Source of the DNA: Epichloe hybrida
Taxonomy: Eukaryota; Ascomycota; Sordariomycetes; Hypocreales; Clavicipitaceae
Assembly: GCA_019022495.1 (NCBI GenBank)
Contig: JAFEKR010000001.1
Coordinates: 2,294,001-2,358,000 of the forward strand
Reading direction: 5' to 3'
Length of the DNA stretch: 64,000 nt
How positions within the stretch are numbered: position 1 is the first letter of the stretch; each line of letters begins with the position of its first letter. The notes under the pieces were generated by a model. The model was not told the origin of the DNA. It saw only the letters and a list, made by a program, of their open reading frames with translations, and did no database searches. The position numbers were made by a program, and so were the translations under genes. Positions 46,269 to 60,222 of this stretch are shown one piece after another.

Positions 46269-47092
46269 CTACAAACTCAACAACAAGAACAACAACAGAA
46301 TGAGGACAAAGATCAACACCCCAATGCAGAAACTACTCCAGCGATCCTCATTCTTCCTCATGACGAACTGCAGTTTCTGCATCCCGCTCTGCAGCCTGCC
46401 GCCGACCCTGTCCACCGTCTCGTCCACCCCGTCCAGCATCTCCCCCTGCTCCTCCAGCTCCCTCCCCATATCATCCGCCTGCCGTCTCAGACTGCCCACC
46501 GTCTGAAACACGCCGTCGAGGTGCTCGTCTTGCTCGCGCATCATCTCCACCTGCTGCTGCTGTTCGAACTCGGCGTACGCGTCCGCGTCCGCCTCTCCGC
46601 CGACGGCAAAGGAGTCGGGATCAGGAAGACGGCCTGCGGGTGCGGGTGCGGGTGCGGTGCTGCCCCCCAGTTTCGTGGTGAGTTCCTCGCGCATGTCCTC
46701 GATCTCGCCGCCGACTTCCTGGACGAGGCGTCTTCGGCGGGCGACTTCGTCGGTGGAGATGCCATACTGGGAGGGGTTGGACTCGATGGCCTGCACGGAG
46801 GCGACTAGGTCGGAGAGGTCTTCGGCGAGAGAGGCCAGCGCGGACTCGAGGTCGGTTCGGGCGGAGGCGAGTTCCGGGGAGGACGGGGTCGTGGAGAGGG
46901 AGCGGATGCGGAGGTACGAGGCGAAGAGGGGGCGGGTGGACGATAGCTGGGCGAGGACGTCTCTTGGGGAGGGCGTGTTAGTTTGGATTTTTTGGGCGAA
47001 GCGAGGTGGGAAGGGGGGGGGGGAGAAGTCGTACTGCTGTCGTACTGCTGGACTTGGAGGAAGGGGTCCTCCTCGTTGGTGGAGGACATCAT
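46269..47092 (-). CDS. tlg1: Qc-SNARE of the Tlg1/syntaxin-6 type
   Basis: Exons 47046-47092 and 46269-46962; intron 46963-47045 (GTACGA donor, CCCCAAG acceptor); 246 aa. Tlg1-type t-SNAREs act in endosome-to-Golgi traffic. The N-terminal domain begins DPFLQVQQDVLAQLSSTRP, as in syntaxin-6/Tlg1, and is alpha-helical. The SNARE motif covers about residues 150-215 (REQDEHLDGVFQTVGSLRRQ), with the zero-layer Gln in ELEEQGEMLDGVDETV. One C-terminal transmembrane anchor (FCIGVLIFVLILLLFLLL) ends the protein, so it is tail-anchored. The second exon starts without ATG, so a caller using ATG alone loses the N-terminal domain. Start at the first of two adjacent ATGs. Confidence 0.9.
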
Positions 47093-47588
47093 CCTTTCGG
47101 GAGTGGCAGGGCGGGCTATGAGGGTTGCTTCATGTGTTGGCGGGCAGGGAGTGCGTGGCGATGCTGGCGTTGAGAGATGGAAAATGTTGATGTTGCGTGG
47201 TGCCTGGCTTGGCTTTGTCGTTGTCGCCAGCTTACATACATAGAGATGACGTTGCGGTTGGACCGGACCCCCCCCTGGCACGTCAAATGTGGAGACGGAT
47301 AGACCCGCTTATGGCAGCCCACAACTCAATGTACCACCAACCAACGAAAGTCCGTCCATGGGTTTGAAGAGTACAAATGTGCTTTCAAAAGAATGTATGT
47401 ATTTCCTAGCTAAGCTAGTGGTCCAAATCCCATGTTCAGGAATCAGAACGCGACAACAAAGGCGTGAAAACGAATGACCGACCGTTCTCAAGCGTATCCA
47501 TCTCCTTGCAGCCCAGCACGTTCCCGAATTTCTGAGCCCCAAAGCGTGCGACCAGAAGGAATTGGATTCACAGGCGCTCGGTGCGTGC
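47093..47588. other. Intergenic stretch between tlg1 and the cysteine-rich peptide gene
   Basis: Just under 500 bp holding the tlg1 upstream region and the 3' flank of the small secreted peptide. No gene or notable repeat seen. Confidence 0.6.
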
Positions 47589-47890
47589 TCAGACACAGAT
47601 CTGGTTTGGTGGGCGAGCGTTGGGCTCAGTGCATCGTCCCGTGGCACCATCGCCACAGCAGTAGACACCGGCACAGCAGCGAATAGCGGCGTTGTCACAG
47701 TATTGACCATTGCGCTGGCATCGTCGCTCCTGATCGATCGATCGGTTGTTAGTTATTATCATATGGTCGCATGACTCGGTGCTATGGGTATGAGGGGGAA
47801 GTCAGGGGGCGGACTCACGAGCACATTGTCCTCGGCGGGGATAGCAGCCGCAGCGGCGACAAGGAGAGCGAGGATGCTGAGAATCTTCAT
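47589..47890 (-). CDS. Small secreted cysteine-rich protein, knottin-like
   Basis: Two exons, 47819-47890 and 47589-47729, around an 89-bp intron with a GTGAGT donor, ACTAAC branch site and ATCAG acceptor; 70 aa, phase 0 on both sides. Exon 1 encodes a signal peptide (MKILSILALLVAAAAAIPAE). Exon 2 encodes a 46-residue tail whose eight cysteines are spaced C-x6-C-x6-CC-x4-CC-x7-C-x11-C. The first part matches the inhibitor cystine knot pattern (C-x6-C-x6-CC). Such peptides in fungi act as effectors, antimicrobials or inhibitors; the target here is unknown. If the intron were retained, translation would run into a non-cysteine tail and stop near 47759. Because exon 2 lacks an ATG, the peptide is easily missed. 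The gene stands alone between tlg1 and a large gene-poor gap. Confidence 0.78.
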
Positions 47891-50040
47891 TTTGTTGGCA
47901 ATGATGGGCTTGAAATGATTGAGAGCAGGCAGTGTTGGTGAGATGAGATGTCTTGATGATTTGGCAACCGAACGGGCACTCAACCATCCTTAAATACACA
48001 AGCCGCCAGCGAACAGCGACCAACAACCCAACCGAGTGCGTCATGAAGTTGATATTGCCTCTAAACTCGCTCGTCGTATGTCGATCTTCACACAGGGGAT
48101 GAGATGTTGCCCGACTCGATAGCTAGTAGGTCGGTTAGTCGGAAAATATATTATAGTCGTCAGATTTTAGTTCGCATGATTCTAGATAAAAAAACCTTGA
48201 TCATACCACAAACTGTCGGTAGGTTCTGTCGTGGTACGGTGTAATTCTGTCATCTACATTACATAGCTTACTCTTGTATCACCTTCAGCCATTGAGTGAG
48301 CCAAGGGAGGGAACCATTGCAAAGAAAAAGAAATCCCGTGTCACCACCGGTGAGAATATTACGTAAGACTCGGTACAGTCATCTTGACCAGTGTCCGAGC
48401 AGAGGTGCACATATGTGGGTGTGATCCAAGTCGGTGCAGTTGTAAGTCATGCGCCATCCGGAGCGATGCATCACCAGCCCTCAATCTTGGCAGATCTGCG
48501 AGAGCATACATCAGAGCGTGCAGCTGACCGTAGATGTGCAATGCCACTTGCATGAATGAGGAGTAGGACTGCTCGAGGTCATCATCTTTGAAAGTCAGGC
48601 AGGTTTTCAGCTGCCGGCAGCAGTAAGGTCCAGCTTGATGGACAACAAATAAATAATCTTGCAAGCAGAAATAACAGTTGCACAGCGCTAGCTGTCAGCA
48701 ACTTTTCAACGGCTGACGTGACGTGACCGCCAACAAGGCCTGACTTCTGTTCAGCTTTTCTTGTGCCACTAGATCAGGACAGATGAAAGTATCATCTCCC
48801 GAATCAATGCCGGTACGTGTCTTCTCATAGCCATCTCGAGATGCTCATCGCGGAGGTCGCAGAACGATCGATTCCCCCAATTGTCAGGATCGCTCGATCG
48901 CTCCTAGAAAGCCGCGTAATCGCCGACCCTCCATGTACACCCAGCAAGCTTCTCCAGCTGTTCCTTCTTTACTCCCTCTCCTCACTCCGAGTCTTGCTCT
49001 GTCCAAATCCTGCCCTTTGTACAAGCTTCTTCACCGTAGGGTCACACGGCTGGTTAGATTCCGGAAACATCGATGCTGTTGCACGAGCCATGGATGAGCT
49101 TGGCCATGTCCGCGGCTGACGAGATTGCCGTGTAAGATAAGAATAAAAACTGCTGCTGCCATCAAGCCTCCGTACTGGTTCGGCTCTGCCGTTGTACGAT
49201 TATGTCTGGCCCTGAGAGCATTCGCAAGACTAGCTCTTATGTCAGAGTTACACACACGGTGCACTCACTCAGTGGTGGAATCAAGGCTCATGTGCTAGGG
49301 TGTGAGTGTTATAAAATCCCTGTTCTGCTTCATTGTTTGATTTAGTAGCATGGCTTAGATTGGAAGGTTTTCATACGGCCAGGATCCTAGTTGACATCTG
49401 CCCCAGAGCAAGCCGGCAGTTGATAGGCATGTAATGGATTGATCCCTTTATCGGTCCCTTCGAGTGAACTTACGGGAATGACTTTGCAAAGATCCCCTCG
49501 TTGCGTGCCAATTGCTTGAGGACTAACATCTCTATCCACTGTACTACCACATGCTACTGGCACCAATTCTGTGAAAATGTTGTCTTTCCCGTACAAGTCT
49601 CGCTCCAGCCTGTGATACCGAATGCTAGACTCAAGCCGCGGAGGGCTATACTCTTTCGAGTGGCCGAGACATTTTGAAGGGAACGGACCGCGTTTCTGAG
49701 TATGAGGGCTTGGTTAGGCAAAGAAGTATAGACGGGCTGGACGGGCTGAACTCGCGGATATCAGTACGCATTGCACGCTAAGAATGTAGTAAGCATCATC
49801 GGTTGGCCATTGACTTATGAACGAGCCGCTTGCTGGGCCGTGTTTTTGATTCATGAAATGTGTAAATTTATCACGTCATGTGAATACAACCTTGTGTTAT
49901 AGACATGACTCCTTGTAGTTTTGACCCTGCCAGAATTTTGCAAATTCATATTAAATGAAGAAAAGGGACACAAAGGGAAAAAAAGGCTGCAAAAAAAAAT
50001 TTTTCATAATGCATGCGTATTACAACGCCCATCTTGCAAT
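47891..50040. other. Gene-poor stretch between the cysteine-rich peptide and homocitrate synthase
   Basis: 2.15 kb with no gene I can support. A 101-codon minus ORF (48359-48664) and a 100-codon plus ORF (48817-49119) have no recognised domain. The minus strand near 49000-49140 has a short protein-like open stretch that may be a relic, but it is too short to name. The region is richer in A+T than its flanks. Confidence 0.5.
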
Positions 50041-52080
<2,040 letters not shown>

Positions 52081-54785
52081 TGTGATGATGATGATGATGT
52101 GCTGGTATGAGTGTAAGTGCGTCAGTCGGCAAGGTTGGCAGCGAAGTTGGATGTATCGATGCTCAAGGCAAGCATAAGAACGGTGGCAGAGGAAGGAGGT
52201 GCCGAGTACTATGTCCAAGATTCTGGCCAAGAAGAAGAAGAAAGATGCGGCAAAGTGTGTCTTAAATGGTGGAGCGGTAGTAAGAATAGTAGATGCATTT
52301 GGATCCTGACCTTGCTCGTCAGCTTGACTCTTGTTACGATGCAGCTAAAAGCTCAGGACGCTGAAGAGCTAAGCTAGGCTGGATTGGACTGGGCTGGATT
52401 GGACTGGGCTGGATTGGACTGGGCTGGATTGGACTGGGCTGGATTGGACTGGGCTGGGCTGGGCTCATGGACGGGATCAAAAGATGCGAGGCATCCTCCG
52501 CGCTCCGAGCATGGGAGGGATTCCCATGTGGAGGAGATCCACGAGACGAATGTAGGTGATGCACGTAATATATTACGGCAGGTCGAGAAGTCGAGAATCG
52601 ATATCAACCCTCACTTCATTCGTAAGCACGGCGGGGTGCAGGTGCGAGTTGCGAGGAAGGTGCAGACCGGACACCTGGAAGTCGAGGCCTGGCCGGAAGC
52701 GCCAGTCACCACTTAAAATAAATTGGCTTGCATTTGCAACCCGAATTGCCTCCAATCGACACACTTGTCTCACTCCTGAAAAAAATAAAAAAAATAAAAA
52801 CACACTGCGCGGAGCCATTTCATCCGTCTCGGTAGTGTCTGGTCGCTCATGTTCGAAGACGTGATACTAGTCATCAAAATCGTCATGGCAAACAAACACA
52901 CACTTGACACGGTACGTACCGAGCACAAAGTGGGGCCAGTCAGCAACTTCTCAGCAACTTCTCAGCACTAGCAGGTTTGCCGGCAAGGATTCCCCTTTTC
53001 GCTTTCCCGAACTGCCGGACGGGACGAGATGGCTTTTCTTTGCTTGGACCGGAGCGAGCTGAAGAGTAGCAAAGCCCACTCCAGCCAATATTATCACGCA
53101 ATTCAATATTCCACCCCGGACAGGCATGAGAGTCCAGACAGTTGAGACAGACGGAGCGAGGGTAACAACGGGCCTCAGCCGCCCCAAGCCCGCCTTGTTG
53201 GTAGGTCCCTGTCCCTGCGTTCCCCCTCGCTGACATGCATTCGATCACCGGCCACCCTGCCGCGGCCAGTGCCGCCACCGTACCGAGCATTGCGCGAACA
53301 TTCGCTTACTTCAAAACCCACGGGGTACTCCGTACGGGCTAGTAATAGGCGGAATCAGATGGCGCTAATATGTATGTAATTCGTAGCGCTCTGGAATTCA
53401 CCCCCTGTAAACCCACAAAGCTAAGATCTTACCCGCATATGTACAGTGGGTATGTGTGAGGCTCTGGCCGAATTTGCTCGACAGGGCGGTGTATGACAAC
53501 ACCTTGAAAATTTTCTCCATCAGGCTTGCTGTAATTCCAAAAAAATACTTCCCTCTTCCACCTTTTTCGTGCGCCAACTTTGACCTTACTGTTCAAGATG
53601 CGCGAGACAATTTGCATGTGGGAAGTCCTCGGGCAGTCAAAAGTGAGGTCTTTTCTCGAAACCAAGTAACGTGTCCACTCCAGGATACTGCGCTCATCGT
53701 GGAGTTTCCTGGACCATCATGTTTGACGGTCAATACATTGCAACGACCCGCAATGCCTCTGGACAACTACTTATTAGTCCACGATCTGTGTGTGACTCCT
53801 CGCAGGGCTGAAGCAGACCATGCGGCGATTCTTTCCATGCCAATCGGGTTCGACGACGACTACCCGAGAATAGAGCCAGTCGTTTGCCATTTACCATCTG
53901 GCAGTGTTCGTGACGAATCACCTTGGACAAGGAAGGAAGGATTTCTTTTCTAAGCCTACAAGGGTCCAGGCACTCACCCCTATTCGCCGTGTGTAGAACC
54001 AAACGATTTAAACCGCGGCTGAGGTCGCGAGCTTACTCATCAGGATGTCTGGCCAGCATATCTCGTGCTGATGTTCTTTTCATGCGGTGGAACAATCAAT
54101 GCATCCATCCCTATCAACTATGCTATCCAAGCCAGTTGGCGCTAGATTCATGTTGAGTTTCCGCGATATATCCGCAAGCCACAGGTTCACATGTTTTTGA
54201 TCCCTATGGATATCCGAAACTCGCCCTCAAGGATGGGATCGGATCTTGTCTGCTCTGTAGTGGTGTGCCAAATTCACCAGCGCGTTACCCGGCGTAGCTA
54301 TTCACGTCCGTGACACAATGGAGTTACGAAGATGAGAACGTAAAGATCAAAAGGTTCATGTACTTCCGCACCGCTTGCACACATGTTTCATTCGCGGGGG
54401 GAACAAGTATGAGGACCCCAAGTTGACACGATCAGCTTCCTTCTTTTCATTGCCACCCGAACCAGTTCTATTAACGCGTCAGTGTTAATGCACAGCTGAA
54501 ATAGGCATCTCGTACGTTCGGATGTTGTATGGTCAAGGCGGAATCATCAGCAACTTGCTGAAGCTGAATGGCGGTTGAGGACCAGAATTCGTTCGCACGG
54601 ATGTATCGGGTACAAGGTGTCAGAGAGGAGAAGACCGCGCATGGAAGGCTGTGCAGAGTGCAGAATCGGAGGCAGAGAGGGCCTAATACCAGAAGACACA
54701 GAAGACTGAAGGCAGATAGAAGCCCGAGGTCATGGCTCGGAAGCCAGCAACAATGGAAGTTGGCACGACAGACAGGCGAGTCTTA
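52081..54785. other. Large intergenic stretch upstream of homocitrate synthase
   Basis: 2.7 kb. It holds the homocitrate synthase promoter, a 15-bp minisatellite (listed separately), and TACTCCGTA at 53326-53334. A 165-codon plus ORF (53456-53953) has no recognised domain and no obvious codon signature, so I do not call it a gene. No transposon ends or RNA genes seen. Confidence 0.5.
52378..52466. repeat. 15-bp minisatellite upstream of homocitrate synthase
   Basis: Five perfect GGATTGGACTGGGCT units at 52381-52455, ending in GGGCTGGGCT. The unit is a multiple of three, which makes WAGLD- or NPAQS-type repetitive ORFs, but the location (about 300 bp upstream of a start codon) argues for non-coding DNA. 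Confidence 0.93.
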
Positions 54786-56051
54786 CTAATTGCGCGTACG
54801 GGACGGAATCGTCCAACAAACTCGAAGCGTGCAAGAAGCGGATTTCAGCAGCCAGTCACCTGGGGTCCAGCTGCCGTCCCAGAAACTGAACCCCAACTCG
54901 GCGCGCAGCAGCAGTTCCGTCACAGAATCAGCCTCTCGCTTTCTCCCTGACTGCGTCAGATGGTTGACGGTATCACGGCCGAGGAAGGCTATCCAGGGGA
55001 GGATGCCCATGCCCGTGGCCCTGGCTAGCCTGAGCGTGTTGGAACCGAACCTGTGCACCAGCCTGTGCAGTTTGTCCTTGTCGTGAAAGAATCGCAGCGC
55101 GGGCGCATGGTCAGGGTGCGTGGGGTGGTAGAGATGCAGATGTGCTGTTTCGACGTCGACTGTCCCGGTGAGGAGACGGGCCGTGGCCATGTGTGCGTCG
55201 AACATCTTCTCCGAGGGAGCGGCGCGGCTGTAGGACTCGACGGTTGAGAGCCACGAGACGGATCGCCACGGCAGGACGAGGAGCCTGGGGAGTAGCGGAT
55301 GGTTGCGGTAGAGTTGCTCGGCGTCCAGGATGGTCGTGATGGCTGCGTCCATGTTGCCGTGTTGCGGCTGGCTCTTGGTGTGGACCATTTGCGCGAGCAG
55401 GAACGCCGCCCGCCTGACGCGCAGGTCGTTATCCCACGAGACGTTGGTCTCTGTGACTGTTCGTGAGACCCATTCCCACGCTGCGCCTTCCAGACCTTCT
55501 GCTACGAGCAATGGTGTGAGGGCACGGATGAAGGCCTGGTTGTCGAGGAACTTCAAGGCTGTTTCGGCACCGGTGGACTTGAGCCATCGCAGCACGCGCA
55601 GTGCGGTTTGGGAAGAGGCTAGGTCTGTCGGTGAATCGGGACGGGATAGCATCTGCCGCTTGGCCATCATGCATCCGGTTGCGGCATTGAGGTTCATCAT
55701 GCCCTTGGCGACGGCGTGATCGAATACATCCATGGGATCCCTTTTTGTGCTCGGTAGCACTGATGGGGGGGCCGGTCCGATTTGCTTGCTGCAACTGAAG
55801 AGGGGGTTGGTGAGAATGGACTTCAGATGTTGCGTGGCTGCCGAGTGTCGAATCTGATGGTCTGCGTCGGTTACCCTCGCTAGCGCGGCGGCGCGCTCGG
55901 AGCCACGGCCATATTCACGTTCCAGTTGCTTTCGAAAAGAAGTCTTCAGACCGTCGAGAAGTTTCTGGGACTGCTGTGTCGATAACCCGGCCGGTTCGTG
56001 ATAGCCGGCGAATAGGTTTCGCAGCGACTGGGCTGATTTGGTGGAGAACAT
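54786..56051 (-). CDS. Conserved fungal protein of unknown function, helix-rich
   Basis: Single-exon gene, 421 aa from the Met at 56051 (an ATG at 56084 would add 11 residues). The N-terminus, MFSTKSAQSLRNLFAGYHEP, is basic and could be a mitochondrial presequence. The body is mostly predicted helix with segments such as RDPMDVFDHAVAKGMMNLNAATGCM, FIRALTPLLVAEGLEGAAWEWV and RAAFLLAQMVHTKSQPQHG, which have the periodicity of PPR/TPR-like repeats but no clear repeat consensus. I do not recognise a named family. It is divergent from def1. Codon use resembles neighbouring genes, so it is probably real. A mitochondrial RNA- or translation-related role is only a guess. Confidence 0.75.
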   Translation of the reverse strand: MFSTKSAQSLRNLFAGYHEPAGLSTQQSQKLLDGLKTSFRKQLEREYGRGSERAAALARVTDADHQIRHSAATQHLKSILTNPLFSCSKQIGPAPPSVLPSTKRDPMDVFDHAVAKGMMNLNAATGCMMAKRQMLSRPDSPTDLASSQTALRVLRWLKSTGAETALKFLDNQAFIRALTPLLVAEGLEGAAWEWVSRTVTETNVSWDNDLRVRRAAFLLAQMVHTKSQPQHGNMDAAITTILDAEQLYRNHPLLPRLLVLPWRSVSWLSTVESYSRAAPSEKMFDAHMATARLLTGTVDVETAHLHLYHPTHPDHAPALRFFHDKDKLHRLVHRFGSNTLRLARATGMGILPWIAFLGRDTVNHLTQSGRKREADSVTELLLRAELGFSFWDGSWTPGDWLLKSASCTLRVCWTIPSRTRN

Positions 56052-57160
56052 GATTGATGAATGAATGACGCGGATGTGCCACAATATCCGTGGCTTTGGC
56101 TTGGGAAGGTTATAGTTCTGCCGTGGGCAAGCTCACATAGAGACGTGCTGCCAGCAGCTTGCTTTCGCCATGGTAGGAATGTCTCGATGGCAATCAGCAA
56201 TCCCTCACCCCGTGAGAGGGGTCGCCTTTCTTTCGCCATGCATGTATGGATCCCATTGATGAGAGCCAGTTTGACATCACGTGACTGGAGCGTCAATCCG
56301 AGAGCTCGTGGTGGGGCAAATGGTGCAGTCCAATTCGCTTTGAACAGCTGGCTGCTCCCTGCCTGTGGAAGTCGGTCGCGGGCCCCACAGGCCCCACAGA
56401 TGTACAGATGAGATGCAGGCTTCCGTTTGGTGCTGACGGACGCCTGAGCTCGTTCAATGTTTGCTTCTAATAATATCGCTGCCACCATGTTCTGGTTCAA
56501 AGAGCAAAGAGCAAAGAGCACAGCCGCCGCCTTGGCGAAGGCCTTGGCGGGAGATGGCTGCTCGGGGAAACAAAGAAGCTTTGGCTCCGGCGGCTTCGGC
56601 TACGGCGGCTTTGTCGTGAATGAGCATTCACAATAGCTGCAGATGCCAGCTGCCAGTTGTGAGGGTGCGCCAGTTGGCCAATTGGCCTTGAAACTTGAGA
56701 GAGGCGGGGGCGTTGGGCGCTGGGTTGCTGGCACGGTCCCTGAATCACCCACCACTGGGCCACCAGTGACCACCCACCCCCCAGTGCCCAGATCAGTGGT
56801 GCCAGCCAAAGGTACACCCCACTGTAGACTTCCTTCGTAGCCTGAACCAGGGACAGTGCAGACCGCAGAGCTCCCTTCTCTGCTTCCGGGCGAATCGTCG
56901 TGCCTCCATTTTAACACTTCCACCATCTTCAAACCCTCCTCATCCCACAACGCTCATCGCCTCACCAACACATCCGATCTGTCCTCATCCCCCGGGACTA
57001 TCTCGATTGCGGACTTGGCCCTTAGCCGCCTTTCCGATCCCTGCCCTCTTTTTCTGCCATCTTTCTCTTTTCTCGCAGAGGGCCATTTGATCCGGCCGCT
57101 GCTTTTCTCGGGCTCTCACCACACCTTTCCTCTCTACTCTCAACCTACAAACCATCTTCC
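56052..57160. promoter_or_regulatory. Divergent region between the unknown gene and def1
   Basis: 1.1 kb of shared promoter. AAAGAGC copies occur at 56500-56518 and CCACCACTGGGCCACCAGTGACCACC-type inverted elements at 56748-56775. A 168-codon plus ORF (56856-57362) overlaps def1 in another frame and is rejected. Confidence 0.5.
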
Positions 57161-60100
57161 ATGTCCGAAGTTGCATCACGGCCGTCCGCCTCGCGCGGCA
57201 GAGGCTCTGGCCGCGGCGGTAGGGGAGGTTTTGCCGGTCGAGGCGGCCGCGCCAGAACCAACGGCGATAAATCAGACCACAAGGACGAAAACCTTGGTGC
57301 ATTCGAAGACGAAGGCGAGTTTGCTGAGCTTCGCAAGCAGTATGGCAACAAGACGTCGGTAATCCGCGAAATGTTCCCCGATTGGTCCGAAGCCGATGTT
57401 CTTTTTGCTCTTCAAGAGACCAACGGCGACGAGAACGAAGCTGTCGCACGCATTGCCGAAGGTGCGTAAAATTCCAGTCCTGTACATGTTTTTGCATGTC
57501 ATTTTTCTCTTCTTCAGCCCTGCCATGCGGCGAAAAACATGGCCACCTGGAAATCAATTCATCATGAGTGTACCGTTCTTGTGTTACTCTACAATCTGGG
57601 TCTTTTTTTTTTCCCCAATCAATCTGCTCCTGTAATTTTGAGATGGATTGGATAAGGGATTCTCAAAATTTATCCTCTTCACTGAGCTGACAATTCGCAC
57701 TCCACAGGCACAATTTCTCAGTGGGGCGAAGTCTCGAAGCCCAAGAAGACTACCCGCACAAAGACCAAAGATACCTCCTCCGCACCTACCAATAATGAGT
57801 CTTCCACATCTGGTCCGCGTCCTACTCGTGGCGGCCGAGCTGTCCCCGAAGGTGCTCGTGGTCGAGGTCGAGGTTCTGAGAGAGGCGTCCGTGGCGGCGC
57901 TGGTCGAGGCCGCCCTGCCCAACCCAGCACCAATGGCCCTCGGAAGGAAAACCAGCAGCTGTCCGTCCCGACTGAAGAATCTTCTGCTTGGGATACCACC
58001 AGGCCCAAGGCAGTCAGAGCTGAGGCCAAGGTTGTCGCTGTCGACAAGTCTGCCCCTGCTGAGATGTCCACGTCCGCAGCTCCCGCGGCCAAGACGTGGG
58101 CCAGCATGCTGCGACAGACAACGGTTCCCAAGCCTGCACCTGTCGCTCCCAAGGAAGTCCCTGTATCCAAACCCGCCGAGGTCGAGATTCAACCTGCTCT
58201 AGAAGTCGTCCAGTCCGAGCCCGAACCCGAACCCGCTGAACCTGCAGAAGAAGAGACCACCCCGGTGGCTCAACGCGCAGTCCCCGCCCAAGCTCCTGCC
58301 ACTACTGAATCAGAAGCTGCCCTTCCCCCTCCCGACGAGCTTACCGAGACAAATCTTGAACAGGTTGTTGACGTCTCCAACCCACCCGCAACCGGTACAG
58401 CCAGAAGCACTGCTGCTGACTCTTGGGATCCACGACAGAGCCCCGTTAGTTCCACTGCCACGCCCATTTCGGCTGCTCACCAGCAGCACCAAGCTCAGCG
58501 ATCCGCCACGAGTGGATATGCTGCTTCTGCGATCAAGGCGACCGCTGAACGATCGATTCGCGTCTCAAGCCTCCAGCGACGAGTGCTGGACCAGGAAGAG
58601 GCTGTCCGTATGCCCGGCAACCGCGAGGTGGATCGAGCTGCCGTCAAGTTTGGAGCTTTCAACTTGAATGAAGGAGAAGAGGATGTCGACGGCGAGCGTG
58701 AGGAGCCAGAGACCCGAACCCAGCCACCTGCCGAGTCGCCCGTGGCTCATCCACGCGCTTCTCTTCCTCCCGTGTCCCAACCTGTTGCTGTTCCCGAGGC
58801 GTTCTCTCAAAAAGCTGGCGCCGTTCCTCCTGCTGCTCCCGGAGCCGGTAAGATTTTGATGAGCATCAACAAGTTGGAGATCATCAGACATGTAGAAACT
58901 AACAAGCCACCGTTTTAGTTCCCACCGGCCCCGCAGCCAATGTCCAGCAGTACGGCCGATTTGGACCTCAAGACGCTGCAGCCGCCCACCCCCAGAAGCC
59001 ACTCGATCCTTTCAACAACGTCGCGCAATCCACCCCTGCATCAGCTCAGCCTCCATTCGACAACTACTCCGCCCCGACTAGCCAACCTCAGGGTCAGCAA
59101 CCCGGCGCTGCCTTTGCCTCGACGCCCAGCGAGTACTCCAACTACTACACTGCCAACCAGCAGGAGCGAACCCCCTACAACACATATGGGCAGCAGTACG
59201 GCGCCCAGCAGGGTGCCCATGGCCTGCACGACGGTATCTCCCAGCAGCGCCCGTACGCCAGCTACAATGCTGCCGATAGTCTCAGTCAATACCCGCAGAG
59301 CGGCTCTCTGCACAACCAGCCTCGATTCGGCGGCTCTAACGACAGCCAGAATAGTGGTCACTCTACGCCCAACCCTGCCGCCCAGGCACAACAGCAGAGC
59401 CAGCAGGCGCAGCAGAGCCAGCAATCCCAGCAACCTCAGCAGGGCGCGCCAGGTTCGCAGCCTCAGTCCCATGGACAATACCCCGGATACAGTCACCCGT
59501 ACTACAGCAACCCTTACTATCACCAGTACTACTCGGGCTACGGGCAGGGCGGCTTCGGTCCTTATGGCGGCAAGGGTGGCATGTATGGTCAACCCTATGG
59601 AATGTCCCCCAATGCTCCCTATGACCACACGTCGTCTCCCAGCACTTTTGGCGGACCCTCTTCCCTTCATCGCGAGAGCAGCCTTGGCTCCGGATTGGGT
59701 GAATATGGCCGCACTGGTTCTGGCCAGACTGGTAGCCAGCCTGGTCTCGGAGGTAGCAGTTTCGGCGGAGCACATGACAGCTTCGCTCGCGGTGCCTCTT
59801 CTTACCAGTCTCAGGGCCAGTCCTTCAACAGCCAGAACCAGCCTCCCGCATCTGGCTCGACTGATGACCTGAAGCCCTTCGGCGATGCCAAGACGAACGC
59901 CTCTGGCCCATCTCCATCTCTTGGTGGTGGTGGTGGTGGTGGACCTCGCCCTGGATCTGCCGCCAACAACACGCCCAGTGGTGGAAGCGGTCTCCCTCCT
60001 CAGAACTCGCAGATGGGCGGAGGAGGAGGTTACGGCGGCTACCCCAGCAATCTGCAGGGACACAACGTCCACGGAAGCGGCTATGGAATGGGCGGCGGTG

Positions 60101-60222
60101 CCGGAGCCAGCCAGCACGGCAATAGCCCCTATGGAAACTATGGCCAGCAGGGCTTCGGCAGCGGTGGCTACTACGGAGGCGGCCAACAGCAACGTGGTGG
60201 TTGGGGCGGCAACTACCATTAG
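57161..60222 (+). CDS. def1: RNA polymerase II degradation factor Def1 (CUE domain, Q-rich)
   Basis: Exons 57161-57461, 57708-58847 and 58919-60222, total 2,745 nt (914 aa). Def1 recruits the elongin-cullin E3 ligase to ubiquitylated, stalled RNA polymerase II, and is processed by the proteasome so that its N-terminal part enters the nucleus. An RGG-type start (RGRGSGRGGRGGFAGRGG) is followed by the CUE domain at about residues 48-100 (FAELRKQYGNKTSVIREMFP, DWSEADVLFALQETNGDENE), and intron 1 falls right after it. Next come an RG-rich and acidic/Pro/Ala-rich middle and a long Q/G/Y/S-rich tail. This tail-heavy architecture is diagnostic. A 440-codon antisense ORF over exon 3 is a codon-bias shadow. 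Confidence 0.93.

Noticed and set aside
52384..52716. Repetitive WAGLD ORF
   Set aside because: Created by a 15-bp minisatellite; both strands give open repetitive frames, which is expected for a unit divisible by three.
53456..53953. 165-codon plus-strand ORF
   Set aside because: No recognised domain, no spliced partner and no promoter context; kept only as a note in the intergenic entry.
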